Source: Brevibacterium picturae
GTDB taxonomy: Bacteria; Actinomycetota; Actinomycetes; Actinomycetales; Brevibacteriaceae
Direction: 5' to 3'
Assembly (NCBI RefSeq): GCF_900105045.1
Contig: NZ_LT629739.1
Span: 4,376,958 to 4,440,957 of the forward strand
Length of the DNA: 64,000 nucleotides
Shown: positions 8,455 through 16,887 of the stretch, piece by piece
Layout: each line of letters starts with the position of its first letter
Numbering within the stretch: the stretch's first letter is position 1
Position numbers and translations under genes: made by a program
The notes under the pieces: generated by a model
Database searches by the model: none
What the model was told of the DNA's origin: nothing
What the model saw: the letters and a program-made list of their open reading frames with translations, nothing else

Positions 8455-8577
8455 CCACTTCTGCGCAACCTGCTCAGCCGGTGATGTTCGCTGACAGCCC
8501 CGCTGCCCCAACCTGCGCAATCGTCGTGCGCTGCGATCCTCTCTCCAACTGGCGTGGGTTCCCTGTCGCCCGGTGTT

Positions 8578-10272
8578 TCATCCGGCGGTCGTCTTCTGGA
8601 TGATCGCCTCGCCCTCTTCGCGGAGTTCGACCTTGCGGATCTTGCCAGACACCGTCATCGGGAAGGATTCGCGGACCTCGACATAGCGCGGAATCTTGAA
8701 ATGAGCGAGTTTGCCGGAGCAGAATTCCTTGACCTCTGCGGCGGTGAGAGTCTCAAAGCCGCCTTTGAGGATGACCCAGGCCATGAGCTCCTCCCCGTAC
8801 TTCTCGTCGGCAACACCGACGACTTGGACGTCCTTGATCGCCGGATGGTGGTAGAGGAACTCCTCGACCTCACGGGGATAGACGTTCTCTCCGCCGCGGA
8901 TGACCATGTCCTTGATTCGACCAGAGATGTCGACATAGCCGTCCTCGTCCATGATGCCGAGGTCGCCGGTGTGGATCCAACGGGACGTATCGATCGTCTC
9001 GGCGGTCTTCTCCGGATCCTCCCAGTAGCCGAGCATGACCGCGTATCCGCGGGTGCACAGCTCGCCCTTCTGTCCGCGTGGGACGGCCCGGCCCGTGACC
9101 GGGTCGGCGATCTTGATCTCGAGGTGGGGCATGACGCGCCCGACCGTCTGGGTGCGGGCCTCGAGGCTGTCGTCGACGCGCGTCATCATGGACACGGGCG
9201 AGGTCTCCGTCATGCCGTAGCAGATGGCGACCTCTTCCATGTTCATGTCGTTGATGACACGTTTCATGATCTCGACCGGACAGGGAGAGCCGGCCATGAC
9301 GCCGGTGCGCAGCGAGCTGAGGTCGTAGCTCGAGAAGTCAGGATGTTCGAGTTCGGCGATGAACATTGTGGGCACTCCGTAGAGCGAGGTCGCCTTCTCC
9401 TCGGCGACGGCAGCCAGACTCGCCACAGGGTCGAACCCGGGTGAGGGCAGGATGATGGCGGCGCCGTGACTGAGAGCCGCGAGGTTTCCGATGACCATGC
9501 CGAAGCAGTGGTAGTACGGCACGGGCAGCACAACGGAGTCCTTCGGAGAGTACGACAGCAGCTCTCCGATGAAGAATCCGTTGTTGAGGATGTTGTGATG
9601 GCTCAGCGTCACTCCCTTGGGGAAGCCTGTGGTCCCCGAGGTGTACTGGATGTTGATCGGATCGTCCATCGCCAGCTCGTCCATGAGCTTCTGCAGGCGC
9701 ACTGCGTACTTCGCGCTCTCATCGTCGAGCAGGCCTCGACCGCTGCCGATCAGATGAGCGAAGGACTCACGTTCGCCGATGACCGCATCGCCGAGGAGGT
9801 CGGAGGGAAGCGTATCGAGGAAGACCAGCTCGAGACCCGGCACCTTCGCTGCGACCTCGGTCGCGATGGCGTGGAAGTCCGAGTGCGGTGGTGCCGTGAT
9901 CTGGGAGACGAGCATCGACATGCCCGATTGCTTGGCGACGTATTCGAGCTCGTGGCTGCGGTAGGCGGGGTTGACGTTGACGAGGATCGCGCCGATCTTC
10001 GCGGTGGCGTATTGGATCAGCGCCCATTCGGCGACGTTCTGCGCCCAGATGCCGACGCGGTCGCCCTTCTTGATTCCGCGCTCGAGCAGGCCGATGGCCA
10101 CGGCATCGGTGTCGCGGTCGAACTCGGCATAAGTCCACCGGCGTCCGGAGTGGCGGTCGACGAGTGCCGGTTCATCGGCATGAGCGGCTGCCGTGGCGTT
10201 GAGGTGAGCGGGGATGGTCTGGCCCAGCAGTGGTGTCTCGGAGGGTCCTGAGGAATAGGAAAGTTCTGCCAC
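8578..10272 (-). CDS. Fatty acyl-CoA synthetase (AMP-binding, FadD-like)
   Basis: A 564-residue ANL-superfamily enzyme that activates a carboxylate to its CoA thioester through an acyl-adenylate. The P-loop-like motif reads YTSGTTGFPKGV, the A5 motif YGMTETSPVS, A7 HTGDLG, A8 RIKDMVIRGGENVYPREVE, and the catalytic lysine lies in MTVSGKIRKVEL near the C-terminus. Length and order match long- or medium-chain fatty acyl-CoA ligases; chain length is not readable. GTG 10272 has AAGGAG about 11 nt upstream. It begins 33 bp after the modBC stop on the same strand and may share its transcript, though no functional link to molybdenum is apparent. Confidence 0.9.
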   Translation of the reverse strand: MAELSYSSGPSETPLLGQTIPAHLNATAAAHADEPALVDRHSGRRWTYAEFDRDTDAVAIGLLERGIKKGDRVGIWAQNVAEWALIQYATAKIGAILVNVNPAYRSHELEYVAKQSGMSMLVSQITAPPHSDFHAIATEVAAKVPGLELVFLDTLPSDLLGDAVIGERESFAHLIGSGRGLLDDESAKYAVRLQKLMDELAMDDPINIQYTSGTTGFPKGVTLSHHNILNNGFFIGELLSYSPKDSVVLPVPYYHCFGMVIGNLAALSHGAAIILPSPGFDPVASLAAVAEEKATSLYGVPTMFIAELEHPDFSSYDLSSLRTGVMAGSPCPVEIMKRVINDMNMEEVAICYGMTETSPVSMMTRVDDSLEARTQTVGRVMPHLEIKIADPVTGRAVPRGQKGELCTRGYAVMLGYWEDPEKTAETIDTSRWIHTGDLGIMDEDGYVDISGRIKDMVIRGGENVYPREVEEFLYHHPAIKDVQVVGVADEKYGEELMAWVILKGGFETLTAAEVKEFCSGKLAHFKIPRYVEVRESFPMTVSGKIRKVELREEGEAIIQKTTAG

Positions 10273-10305
10273 GTCGGTGTGCTCCTTAGTGCAAGTTCAA
10301 TGTGA

Positions 10306-12033
10306 CTACTGTGACTTACTGCACAGTATTCCTTCTCTGTCGGCGGCGCAAAAGCTGGCCAGAAAATCATGGCCCGGAATGTCGGCACCACCCTCGGTGA
10401 CTCGCTGCTCGATCTGGTCCACCGGTGCCACGCAGGCGGCGGTCCCGGAGTCGATGTGGACCAGGGTTGCTGCCAGTGCCGTGACATCCTCGACGTCATG
10501 GGTGATGATGATGGCGCTGCGGCCGGCGAGGACGCGGCCGAGCACCCGTCTCGTCGCGATCTTGACGTCGATGTCGAGGGCTGCCAGCGGCTCGTCGAGC
10601 AGCAGAAGCTTCGGGTCGATGACCAGCGCCCGGGCCAGCGCGATCCTGGCTGCCTGTCCCCCGGAGACGGCCTCGGGTCCCCGATCGGCGCAGTGGCCGA
10701 CGCCCAGGCTGGTCAACATAGTGAGGGCGATTGTGCGTGCTTCCTGTCTCCGGTGCCCGTGGGCCCTGAGTCCGAAGGCCACATTGTCGATGACACTCAG
10801 ATGAGGGAACAGGAGCGGGGTCTGAGCAAGATGAACGATGCCGCGGGCGTGGACCGGTGGCCACCTGTCGGCCGCGAGGTCGAAGATGGTGTCCTCGCCG
10901 ATGTGCAGGGATCCCGATTCGGCTGGGATGGCGCCGGTCATGATGTGGAACAGGCTCGATTTTCCGGCCCCATTGCGTCCGATCATCGCCGATGTCGACC
11001 CGGCCGGCATCGTCAGGTCGACGTCCAGGCCGCGCTCGGGCACAGACGCGTGGAGACGGATCGTGGGTGCGCTCGCCTCACCATTGACTCGGTGCACGGG
11101 ATTCGGGGCATCGGAGACGGCTGTGTCCGAAGCCGTGGTCATTGACGTCGGGTCGACGCCGCCCCTCGGGTCGAGGCGACCGGTCGGCTGAGGTGCCCCC
11201 TCCGGCTGTGGATTCGAGCGCCGGGCGTGAAGTCTGGGTGCATGAGGGGAACGGTAGGCGAGGACGATGATGCCCAGTGCGATGACGATGAGCAGCAGCG
11301 ACAATGCGATGGCCGACTGCGGATCGGACTCGCGAACCAGATAGATCTGGAGCGGCATCGTCCGGGTGACCCCCGTCAGAGATCCGGCGAACGTCAGAGT
11401 CGCGCCGAACTCCCCCAGAGCGCGGGCGAAGCAGAGGATGGCGCCGGTCATGATTCCCTGTCGCAGAAGCGGAAGCGTGATGTGGAAGAACACACGGTTG
11501 GGCTTCGCGCCGAGCTCCGCAGCAGCCAGCTCATAATCCTGTCCGCGGGCGGCGACGGCCGTTTCGACCGACATCACCATGAACGGCAGAGAGACGAAGA
11601 TCTGCGCGAACACCACTGCCGCACTCGTGTAGGCCAGACCCAGTCCCATATCCGTGAGCAGGGACCCGAGGAAGGCGGTTCTCCCCCAGGTGTAGAGCAG
11701 CGCCAGGCCGCTGACGACCGGGGGCAGCACAAGAGGAAGCAGTATGAGAGTGCGGACGATTCGCTGTCCCCGGAAGGTCCGAGTCGCGAGGAGGTAGCCC
11801 AGCGGGAAGCCAATGATCACGCAGGTCGCTGCCGCGATGACGGAGGTGAACAGCGAGAGTCCCATCGCCAGTCGTGATTCCGGTGCCAGGATGACCTCGC
11901 CGAGGTGGCCGGGGTCGATCCGTGCTACCAACCCGATGATCGGGACCAGGAGGAAGGCGATGCCGAGTACGGCGGGGAGCCAGAGCCACCTCGGTATCGC
12001 CGAGTGGCCGTGCCGCTTACGCGTCTTCGTCAT
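10306..12033 (-). CDS. modBC: Fused molybdate ABC transporter permease-ATPase (ModB-ModC)
   Basis: One 575-residue chain joins the membrane and ATP-binding subunits of the molybdate importer. Residues ~1-265 are a ModB-type permease with five or six helices and the EAA loop (AAAELGAKPNRVFFHITLPLL). Residues ~266-325 are a polar Pro/Arg/Asp-rich linker. The rest is a nucleotide-binding domain with Walker A (GRNGAGKSS), signature VSGGQ, Walker B LLLLDEPLAALD and the switch HDVED. The C-terminal molybdate-binding TOBE domain common in ModC is absent; a separate HTH-TOBE protein is encoded nearby. It follows modA by 54 bp. ModBC fusions are known in some actinobacteria, so this is not a misassembly signature. 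Confidence 0.92.
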   Translation of the reverse strand: MTKTRKRHGHSAIPRWLWLPAVLGIAFLLVPIIGLVARIDPGHLGEVILAPESRLAMGLSLFTSVIAAATCVIIGFPLGYLLATRTFRGQRIVRTLILLPLVLPPVVSGLALLYTWGRTAFLGSLLTDMGLGLAYTSAAVVFAQIFVSLPFMVMSVETAVAARGQDYELAAAELGAKPNRVFFHITLPLLRQGIMTGAILCFARALGEFGATLTFAGSLTGVTRTMPLQIYLVRESDPQSAIALSLLLIVIALGIIVLAYRSPHAPRLHARRSNPQPEGAPQPTGRLDPRGGVDPTSMTTASDTAVSDAPNPVHRVNGEASAPTIRLHASVPERGLDVDLTMPAGSTSAMIGRNGAGKSSLFHIMTGAIPAESGSLHIGEDTIFDLAADRWPPVHARGIVHLAQTPLLFPHLSVIDNVAFGLRAHGHRRQEARTIALTMLTSLGVGHCADRGPEAVSGGQAARIALARALVIDPKLLLLDEPLAALDIDVKIATRRVLGRVLAGRSAIIITHDVEDVTALAATLVHIDSGTAACVAPVDQIEQRVTEGGADIPGHDFLASFCAADREGILCSKSQ

Positions 12034-12087
12034 ATCTGTTCATTCGTCTGTGGTCGGTGTCATCAAGGGGCGCTCACCGAGGAGTCG

Positions 12088-12849
12088 TCATTCAGCGGTT
12101 GTGAAACCGGCGCTCTCGAGCAGTCGCGCTGCTTCTTTCGACTGCAGGAAGTTCACGAATGCATCGGCGTCGTCCTTGTTCTCGCTGGCGTCAACGGTTG
12201 CTGCAGGGTACTTGTTGATGACTGCGTCGGCGCCATCGAGTTCGACCTGGTCGACGTCTCCTCCCGCACGAGCCATGTCGGTGACGTAGACGATGCCGGC
12301 GTCGGCCTGTCCGGCGCTGACCTTGCCGAGGACATCAGTCACGGAGTTCTCTTCGCTGACGGGGTCAAGACCCACGTCGTTGAGCTGGGCCCACTTCTGT
12401 GTGGCCGCCCCACACGGAACTTGCGGGGCGCAGACGACGAGGTCTGTGCCCGGAAGATCCTGCGACGATTCGATATTCTCGGGATTGCCGTTGGGCACGG
12501 CCAGCGTCAGCGTGTTCGACGCGAAGACTGACGGCTCGCCGGTCAGCAGGTCATCACCTGCGAGGGTGTCCATCGTCGACTCATCTGCGGTGGCGATGAC
12601 ATCTGCCGGAGCTCCTTCAGAGATCTGAGCCACCAGGTCAGAGGAGCCGGCGAAGGAGAATCTCACATCGACGTCGGGCTCGACTGCGGAGAATTCCTCG
12701 GCAACATCGGCGAAGACTTCGGTCAGTGAGGCTGCGGCGAAGACGGTCAGGGTCGTCTTCTCCTCGGAATCCGAGTTGGATTCGGTGCCACCGGAACAGG
12801 CGGTGAGAGAGAGCAGAGCGACGATGCAGGCTGCAGACAAATACTTCAT
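12088..12849 (-). CDS. modA: Molybdate-binding lipoprotein of the ABC transporter
   Basis: A ~253-residue periplasmic-type binding protein anchored as a lipoprotein. The signal peptide ends in the lipobox LTAC with the modified Cys near residue 18, followed by a Ser/Glu-rich linker. The ModA core follows: LTVFAAASLTEVF, FSFAGSSDLVAQI, GAPADVIATADESTM and DAGIVYVTDMARAG, residues that form the oxyanion site. It delivers molybdate (or tungstate) to the ModBC protein encoded just downstream. ATG 12849 lies 6 nt after a TTTAAT hexamer, suggesting a leaderless mRNA; GTG 12864 is a longer alternative. Confidence 0.92.
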   Translation of the reverse strand: MKYLSAACIVALLSLTACSGGTESNSDSEEKTTLTVFAAASLTEVFADVAEEFSAVEPDVDVRFSFAGSSDLVAQISEGAPADVIATADESTMDTLAGDDLLTGEPSVFASNTLTLAVPNGNPENIESSQDLPGTDLVVCAPQVPCGAATQKWAQLNDVGLDPVSEENSVTDVLGKVSAGQADAGIVYVTDMARAGGDVDQVELDGADAVINKYPAATVDASENKDDADAFVNFLQSKEAARLLESAGFTTAE

Positions 12850-12886
12850 TGCTCCATTAAACACGCATATGCGGTAAAAACGTCAA
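12850..12886 (-). promoter_or_regulatory. modA promoter with palindrome between -35 and -10
   Basis: On the minus strand TTGACG (12886-12881) and TTTAAT (12861-12856) are separated by 19 nt. The spacer contains a perfect 10-bp palindrome, CGCATATGCG (12864-12873). The -10 hexamer ends 6 nt before ATG 12849, so transcription probably starts at the first base of the coding region. The palindrome is well placed for a repressor; the adjacent HTH-TOBE protein is the obvious candidate. Direct binding is inference. Confidence 0.55.
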
Positions 12887-12937
12887 TATTCTCCAGCATT
12901 TGCGGAACAGATCAAGAGCGCCTACGGGTCTCTGATG

Positions 12938-13339
12938 TCAGCGAGCACCTGCTGTGTCGATGGAGACCATCGTCGCCTTCACCGAGGCCGTGGCGAGGCT
13001 GCCCGGTTCGAGCTCAAGCTGCCGGCATGCTTCTGCCGACATCAGAGACACGACTCTGAACGGACCGCATTGGAGGCTCACCTGGGCCATCACCCCGTCG
13101 ATGACCACATCTGTGACGAGGCCGGCGAACCGATTGCGAGCGGAGCTGACGACTCCGGTCGGGTCCTCGAGTCCACCTGGGTTCGACTGTGCCAGGGCCA
13201 CGAGTTCCCGGCCGTCGACGACAGCGCGGTTGGAGGCGTCCTTGTGCTGGGTGAGCTTGCCCTCGCTGACCCAGCGGCGGATGGTGTCATCGCTGACTCC
13301 GAGGAATCGGGCCGCATCGGTGATGCGCAGCTCGGTCAT
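12938..13339 (-). CDS. HTH-TOBE protein, candidate molybdate-responsive regulator
   Basis: A 133-residue protein in two parts. Residues ~1-55 form an excisionase/MerR-like winged helix (MTELRITDAARFLGVS, DDTIRRWVSEGKL). Residues ~65-130 form a single TOBE/Mop molybdate-binding domain (NRFAGLVTDVVIDGVMAQV, SLATASVKATMVSID). Proteins of this architecture sit in molybdenum loci and are thought to act as ModE-like sensors or molybdate stores. The start ATG 13339 overlaps the moaE stop as ATGA with GGGAG upstream. Its stop is 88 bp before the modA start, whose promoter carries a palindrome. It may both store Mo and repress uptake; DNA binding is unproven. Confidence 0.8.
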   Translation of the reverse strand: MTELRITDAARFLGVSDDTIRRWVSEGKLTQHKDASNRAVVDGRELVALAQSNPGGLEDPTGVVSSARNRFAGLVTDVVIDGVMAQVSLQCGPFRVVSLMSAEACRQLELEPGSLATASVKATMVSIDTAGAR

Positions 13340-13758
13340 TCGAGGGCTCCCACCCATTCGTCGTCACCGTCGGCGAAGAACTGGTGTTTCCAGATCGCGA
13401 CTCGGGCCTTGACCTCGTCGACGAGGTCCGAGCACGCGGAGAACGAGTCTTGGCGATGTGGTGAGGCGACGACGGCGGCCAGGGCCACGTCGCCGATCTC
13501 GAGGGCACCGACGCGGTGGACGACGGACAGGCGCACGGCCGGGTGCTTTGCCGCGATCTCAGCTGCCACCTCGGCGATCTGGGTCGTCGCCAGTGGATGG
13601 GATTCGTAGGTCAGCGCTTGCACACCGCGCCCGTCATCGTGGTCTCGGATGACACCCGAGAAGCTCACCACCGCGCCGCAGGTGGCGTTGAGGACATCGG
13701 CTTCCAGCGCCGCGGTGCTGATCGGGGTTTCGACGATGTCGGTGTGGATGACGCTCAT
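13336..13758 (-). CDS. moaE: Molybdopterin synthase catalytic subunit MoaE
   Basis: 140 residues. With MoaD it inserts dithiolene sulfur into cyclic pyranopterin monophosphate to form molybdopterin. Family marks are CGAVVSFSGVIRDHD, LTYESHPLA, SVVHRVGALEIGD and the C-terminal VKARVAIWKHQFF block carrying the catalytic lysines. Full length. Both ends overlap neighbours by 4 bp (moaC upstream, HTH-TOBE downstream), so moeA-moaC-moaE-HTH are translationally coupled. Confidence 0.95.
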   Translation of the reverse strand: MSVIHTDIVETPISTAALEADVLNATCGAVVSFSGVIRDHDDGRGVQALTYESHPLATTQIAEVAAEIAAKHPAVRLSVVHRVGALEIGDVALAAVVASPHRQDSFSACSDLVDEVKARVAIWKHQFFADGDDEWVGALE

Positions 13759-14225
13759 GATCGACGACTCCAGTCGCCGCTGCGTCCACCCGATTTTTCG
13801 ATGACCTTGATATCGCCGATGATCGCCTGGTTGTCCACGGCCTTGATCATGTCGAAGATGGTCAGGGCGGCCACGGACACGGCGGTCAGCGCCTCCATCT
13901 CGACTCCGGTCTTCGACACGGTCTTGACCGCACCGGTGATGCGCACGCCGTCATCGAGGAGTTCGAAGTCGACATCGACGCCGGTCAGCGGCAGCGGGTG
14001 GCACAGCGGGATGAGGTCACTGGTGCGCTTGGCACCCATGACGGCGGCGATACGGGCCACAGGAAGGGCATCGCCCTTGGGCAGGCCCGCCTCGGCGATC
14101 ATGTCGATCACCTCGCTTCGGGTGGTGATGAGTGCGGTGGCGACGGCGCGGCGTTTGGTCACGTCCTTGTCGCCGACGTCGACCATATGTGCGGCGCCGG
14201 TGTCATCGATGTGCGTGAGTCTCAT
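13755..14225 (-). CDS. moaC: Cyclic pyranopterin monophosphate synthase MoaC
   Basis: 156 residues. It converts the MoaA product to cyclic pyranopterin monophosphate, the second part of the first step of molybdenum cofactor synthesis. Family motifs are MVDVGDKDVTKRRAVA, LPVARIAAVMGAKRTSDLIPLCHPL (metal-free active-site region), VKTVSKTGVEMEALTAVSVA and TIFDMIKAVD. ATG 14225 overlaps the moeA stop as ATGA; its own stop overlaps moaE the same way. Complete. Confidence 0.95.
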   Translation of the reverse strand: MRLTHIDDTGAAHMVDVGDKDVTKRRAVATALITTRSEVIDMIAEAGLPKGDALPVARIAAVMGAKRTSDLIPLCHPLPLTGVDVDFELLDDGVRITGAVKTVSKTGVEMEALTAVSVAALTIFDMIKAVDNQAIIGDIKVIEKSGGRSGDWSRRS

Positions 14226-15487
14226 GTGATCTTCCACGTCTTCAGCCTATCGTCTGCGTCGGGAGCGGGCTGATTCGCGTTCGAGTCGGAATCAACAGGT
14301 GGGATGAAGACCAGATGCGTGCTCTGCGCATAGTTGTGGAGCAGATGCGAACGGGATCCGCCGATGAGCGCCAGACCCTCGGGGGTCATCACAGCACGCC
14401 GCACCTGCAGCTTCCCGCTCGGCGGTGCCTCGTCGAGGCCGCCGAGGAGTCGGTGGTATTCGGTCTCGCGCGGCTCCTCGTCGACGGTGAGGCCCAGCAG
14501 TGCGGGACGGATGAACATCTCGAAGCTGATGAGCGCGCTGACAGGGTTGCCGGGCAGTGCCACCCACGCCGTTCCGGCCAGTGTCCCGCACCCCTGCGGG
14601 CCTCCCGGCTGCATGGCGATGGGTTCGAAGACCACGGCCGCTTCGGGGTCGAGTGCCGCGGCGAGCTTGACGACTTCGTGGGCGCCCTTGGAGATTCCGC
14701 CGGTGGAGACGACGAGGTCGCAGTCGGCGGCGCGGACCGCGTCGAGCAGCGCCTGCGGGTCATCGGGGACGGTGATGATTGTCGTGTCGACGCCGAGGCG
14801 GCGCAGGCTGGCACCCAGCGTGATCGAATTCGCGTCGTGGATGCCGGCCGCGGCATCGGCCGTAATCTCATCGCCTGTGCTCACGACGAGCACACGCGGC
14901 AGAGTCCGGACCTGAAGTGCAGTGATGCCGCAGGCGGCCGCGACGCCGAGGTGGGCCGGGGTGAGCATCAGACCGGCAGTCAGCACCGTGGCTCCGGCAG
15001 CGACGTCGCTGCCGCGCGGGCGCACGAATGCGCCGGGCTGCGGGCCCGCATCCGTGGACGGCAGGGTGATCGTGATCTCCGGCGATTCGAACTGGGCTGG
15101 GTGGGTGGCTTCGATGGCGATGACGGTATCCGTGCCCGCAGGCAGAGGCGCTCCGGTCATGATCTCGACTGCGGTGCCGGCCGCCACCTCGGCGCCGATT
15201 GCACCGGCGGCGACTCGGCCGCGGACGGGTATCGGTCCATAGACCGTCTGGTGGGCCACCTGCGGATCCTGGTCCTGCTTCTGCCCAGAGTTGCGCAACG
15301 TGGAAGCGGCCACGGCATATCCGTCCATGCTCGAATTGTCGAAACCGGGGACGTCGATCGGTGAGGCGACACTGACCGCGAGCCGGCGCGGCGTGTCGAG
15401 GAGATCACCGATCGGCACGGTCTGTGTGTCAAGGAGTGGAGATATCGTCTCGAAGACACGGCGACGGTGCATCATGGCAGTAGTCAT
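14222..15487 (-). CDS. moeA: Molybdopterin molybdenumtransferase MoeA (copy 1)
   Basis: 421 residues. It inserts molybdate into adenylylated molybdopterin, completing the cofactor. Domains run in MoeA order: N-terminal FDNSSMDGYAV, the small beta domain RGRVAAGAIGAEVAAGTAVEIMTGAPLP, the MogA-like domain (VVSTGDEI, VSTGGISKGAHEVV, LPGNPVSALISFEMF) and the C-terminal barrel. ATG 15487 is preferred over the extension to 15604 because a TATCAT hexamer ends 6 nt upstream and the extension overlaps the divergent moaA. It heads the minus-strand operon moeA-moaC-moaE-HTH-TOBE. Confidence 0.93.
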   Translation of the reverse strand: MTTAMMHRRRVFETISPLLDTQTVPIGDLLDTPRRLAVSVASPIDVPGFDNSSMDGYAVAASTLRNSGQKQDQDPQVAHQTVYGPIPVRGRVAAGAIGAEVAAGTAVEIMTGAPLPAGTDTVIAIEATHPAQFESPEITITLPSTDAGPQPGAFVRPRGSDVAAGATVLTAGLMLTPAHLGVAAACGITALQVRTLPRVLVVSTGDEITADAAAGIHDANSITLGASLRRLGVDTTIITVPDDPQALLDAVRAADCDLVVSTGGISKGAHEVVKLAAALDPEAAVVFEPIAMQPGGPQGCGTLAGTAWVALPGNPVSALISFEMFIRPALLGLTVDEEPRETEYHRLLGGLDEAPPSGKLQVRRAVMTPEGLALIGGSRSHLLHNYAQSTHLVFIPPVDSDSNANQPAPDADDRLKTWKIT

Positions 15488-15529
15488 GGGACGATGATAT
15501 CGACAATGTTGATCAAGGAGGATGGCACA

Positions 15530-16618
15530 ATGCGGAAAATCAGCCTGCCCACACCCATGCTGAGGACTCCGACGGTGGACCCGGGTGAAGAGTTTACGGC
15601 GCACCAGGAGGACTCCCTGCTGGACACCTTCGACCGACGGGCACGTGATCTGCGCATCTCGCTCACGGACTTCTGCAATCTGCGCTGCAGCTACTGCATG
15701 CCCGAAGAGGGCGTGGAGTTCATGTCACGGGATTCGGCGATGACCGCCGAGGAGATCGTTCGCTTCGTGCGCATCAGCGTGGAGAAGTTCGGCGTCGATC
15801 AGGTCAGATTCACCGGTGGTGAACCATTGACCCGCAAGGACGTCACCGAGATCATTGCCGGAGTTGCCGCCCTGGAACCGCGCCCCAACATCGCTTTGAC
15901 GACGAACGCGATCGGTCTCGACAAACGTGCCGCGAAGCTGCGGGACGCAGGTCTCGACCGCATCAATGTCTCACTCGATACGGTCGACCCCGAGACCTTT
16001 GCGACGATCACTCGTCGCCCGTTCCTGAACCGGGTGCTCGAGGGGATCCAGGGTGCCCAAGCCGCCGGTATGGACCCGGTCAAGGTCAATGCCGTCCTGC
16101 TGCCCGGCGTCAACGATCATCAGGCTCCCGACCTGCTGCGCTGGTGCCTCGAGAATGGTCTCAAGCTGCGCTTCATCGAACAGATGCCCCTCGATGCCGG
16201 GCATTCCTGGGAACGCGGCACCATGATCACGGCCGCGGACATCTTTGCTCTGCTTGAGCCCCATTTCGTCCTCACCCCCGACTCTGCGCCCCGTAACGGT
16301 GCGCCCGCGGAGAAGTTCCTGGTTGCTGCCAAAGACGATCCAGAGACCGTCATCGGCGATGTCGGCATCATCGCCTCGGTGACCAGGCCGTTCTGCGCCG
16401 ACTGCACGCGCACCCGTCTGACTGCGGAAGGACGTGTGCGCACCTGCCTGTTCTCCCACACCGAGGTGGATCTGCTCACCGCTATGCGTGACGGCGCCGA
16501 CGACGAAGCGATCGCGAACCTGTGGAAGGGTGCGCATTGGAAGAAGCTGGCCGGACACGGGATGGACTCCGACAGCTTCGAACAGCCCCAACGTCCCATG
16601 AGCGCCATCGGAGGATAA
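15530..16618 (+). CDS. moaA: GTP 3',8-cyclase MoaA (radical SAM)
   Basis: 362 residues. It starts molybdenum cofactor synthesis by cyclising GTP with a radical SAM mechanism. The N-terminal cluster motif is CNLRCSYC (C-x3-C-x2-C), followed by VRFTGGEPLTRKD. The C-terminal second [4Fe-4S] site is CADCTRTRLTAEGRVRTC. The conserved Gly-Gly tail is present. ATG 15530 has AAGGAGG 8 nt upstream, so upstream in-frame ATGs are rejected. Divergent from moeA with only 42 bp between starts, implying shared control. moaD follows immediately. Confidence 0.95.
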   Translation: MRKISLPTPMLRTPTVDPGEEFTAHQEDSLLDTFDRRARDLRISLTDFCNLRCSYCMPEEGVEFMSRDSAMTAEEIVRFVRISVEKFGVDQVRFTGGEPLTRKDVTEIIAGVAALEPRPNIALTTNAIGLDKRAAKLRDAGLDRINVSLDTVDPETFATITRRPFLNRVLEGIQGAQAAGMDPVKVNAVLLPGVNDHQAPDLLRWCLENGLKLRFIEQMPLDAGHSWERGTMITAADIFALLEPHFVLTPDSAPRNGAPAEKFLVAAKDDPETVIGDVGIIASVTRPFCADCTRTRLTAEGRVRTCLFSHTEVDLLTAMRDGADDEAIANLWKGAHWKKLAGHGMDSDSFEQPQRPMSAIGG

Positions 16619-16864
16619 GTGCCCCAGATCAGAGTCCGCTTCTTCGCCGCTGCGCGGGAGGCCTTCGGAACCAAGGAATGCACCGCAGCCGCGGCCACCA
16701 TCGACGGGTTGGTCGAGTCACTGACGAAGGACGTCGGTGCCGAGGCCAGAACAGTCATCTCCCGCTCGAGCTTCCTCGTCAATGCGATCGCAGCCACTGA
16801 CCATCGGGCCCCGCTGCACGAGGGCGACACCGTCGACGTCCTCCCGCCCTTCGCCGGCGGCTGA
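16619..16864 (+). CDS. moaD: Molybdopterin synthase sulfur carrier subunit MoaD
   Basis: 81 residues with the ubiquitin-like beta-grasp fold (MPQIRVRFFAAAREAFG at the start, GDTVDVLPPFAGG at the end). The C-terminal Gly-Gly is adenylylated by MoeB and thiocarboxylated to donate sulfur to MoaE's substrate. The GTG start is directly after the moaA stop, with GGAGG inside the moaA end, so the two are coupled. Its partner MoeB lies 24 bp away, convergent. Confidence 0.93.
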   Translation: MPQIRVRFFAAAREAFGTKECTAAAATIDGLVESLTKDVGAEARTVISRSSFLVNAIAATDHRAPLHEGDTVDVLPPFAGG

Positions 16865-16887
16865 GACTCTCAGTGCGGCAGCGACTC

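Noticed and set aside
15488..15529. Moco riboswitch between moeA and moaA
   Set aside because: Only 42 bp separate the divergent starts, too short for the known aptamer.
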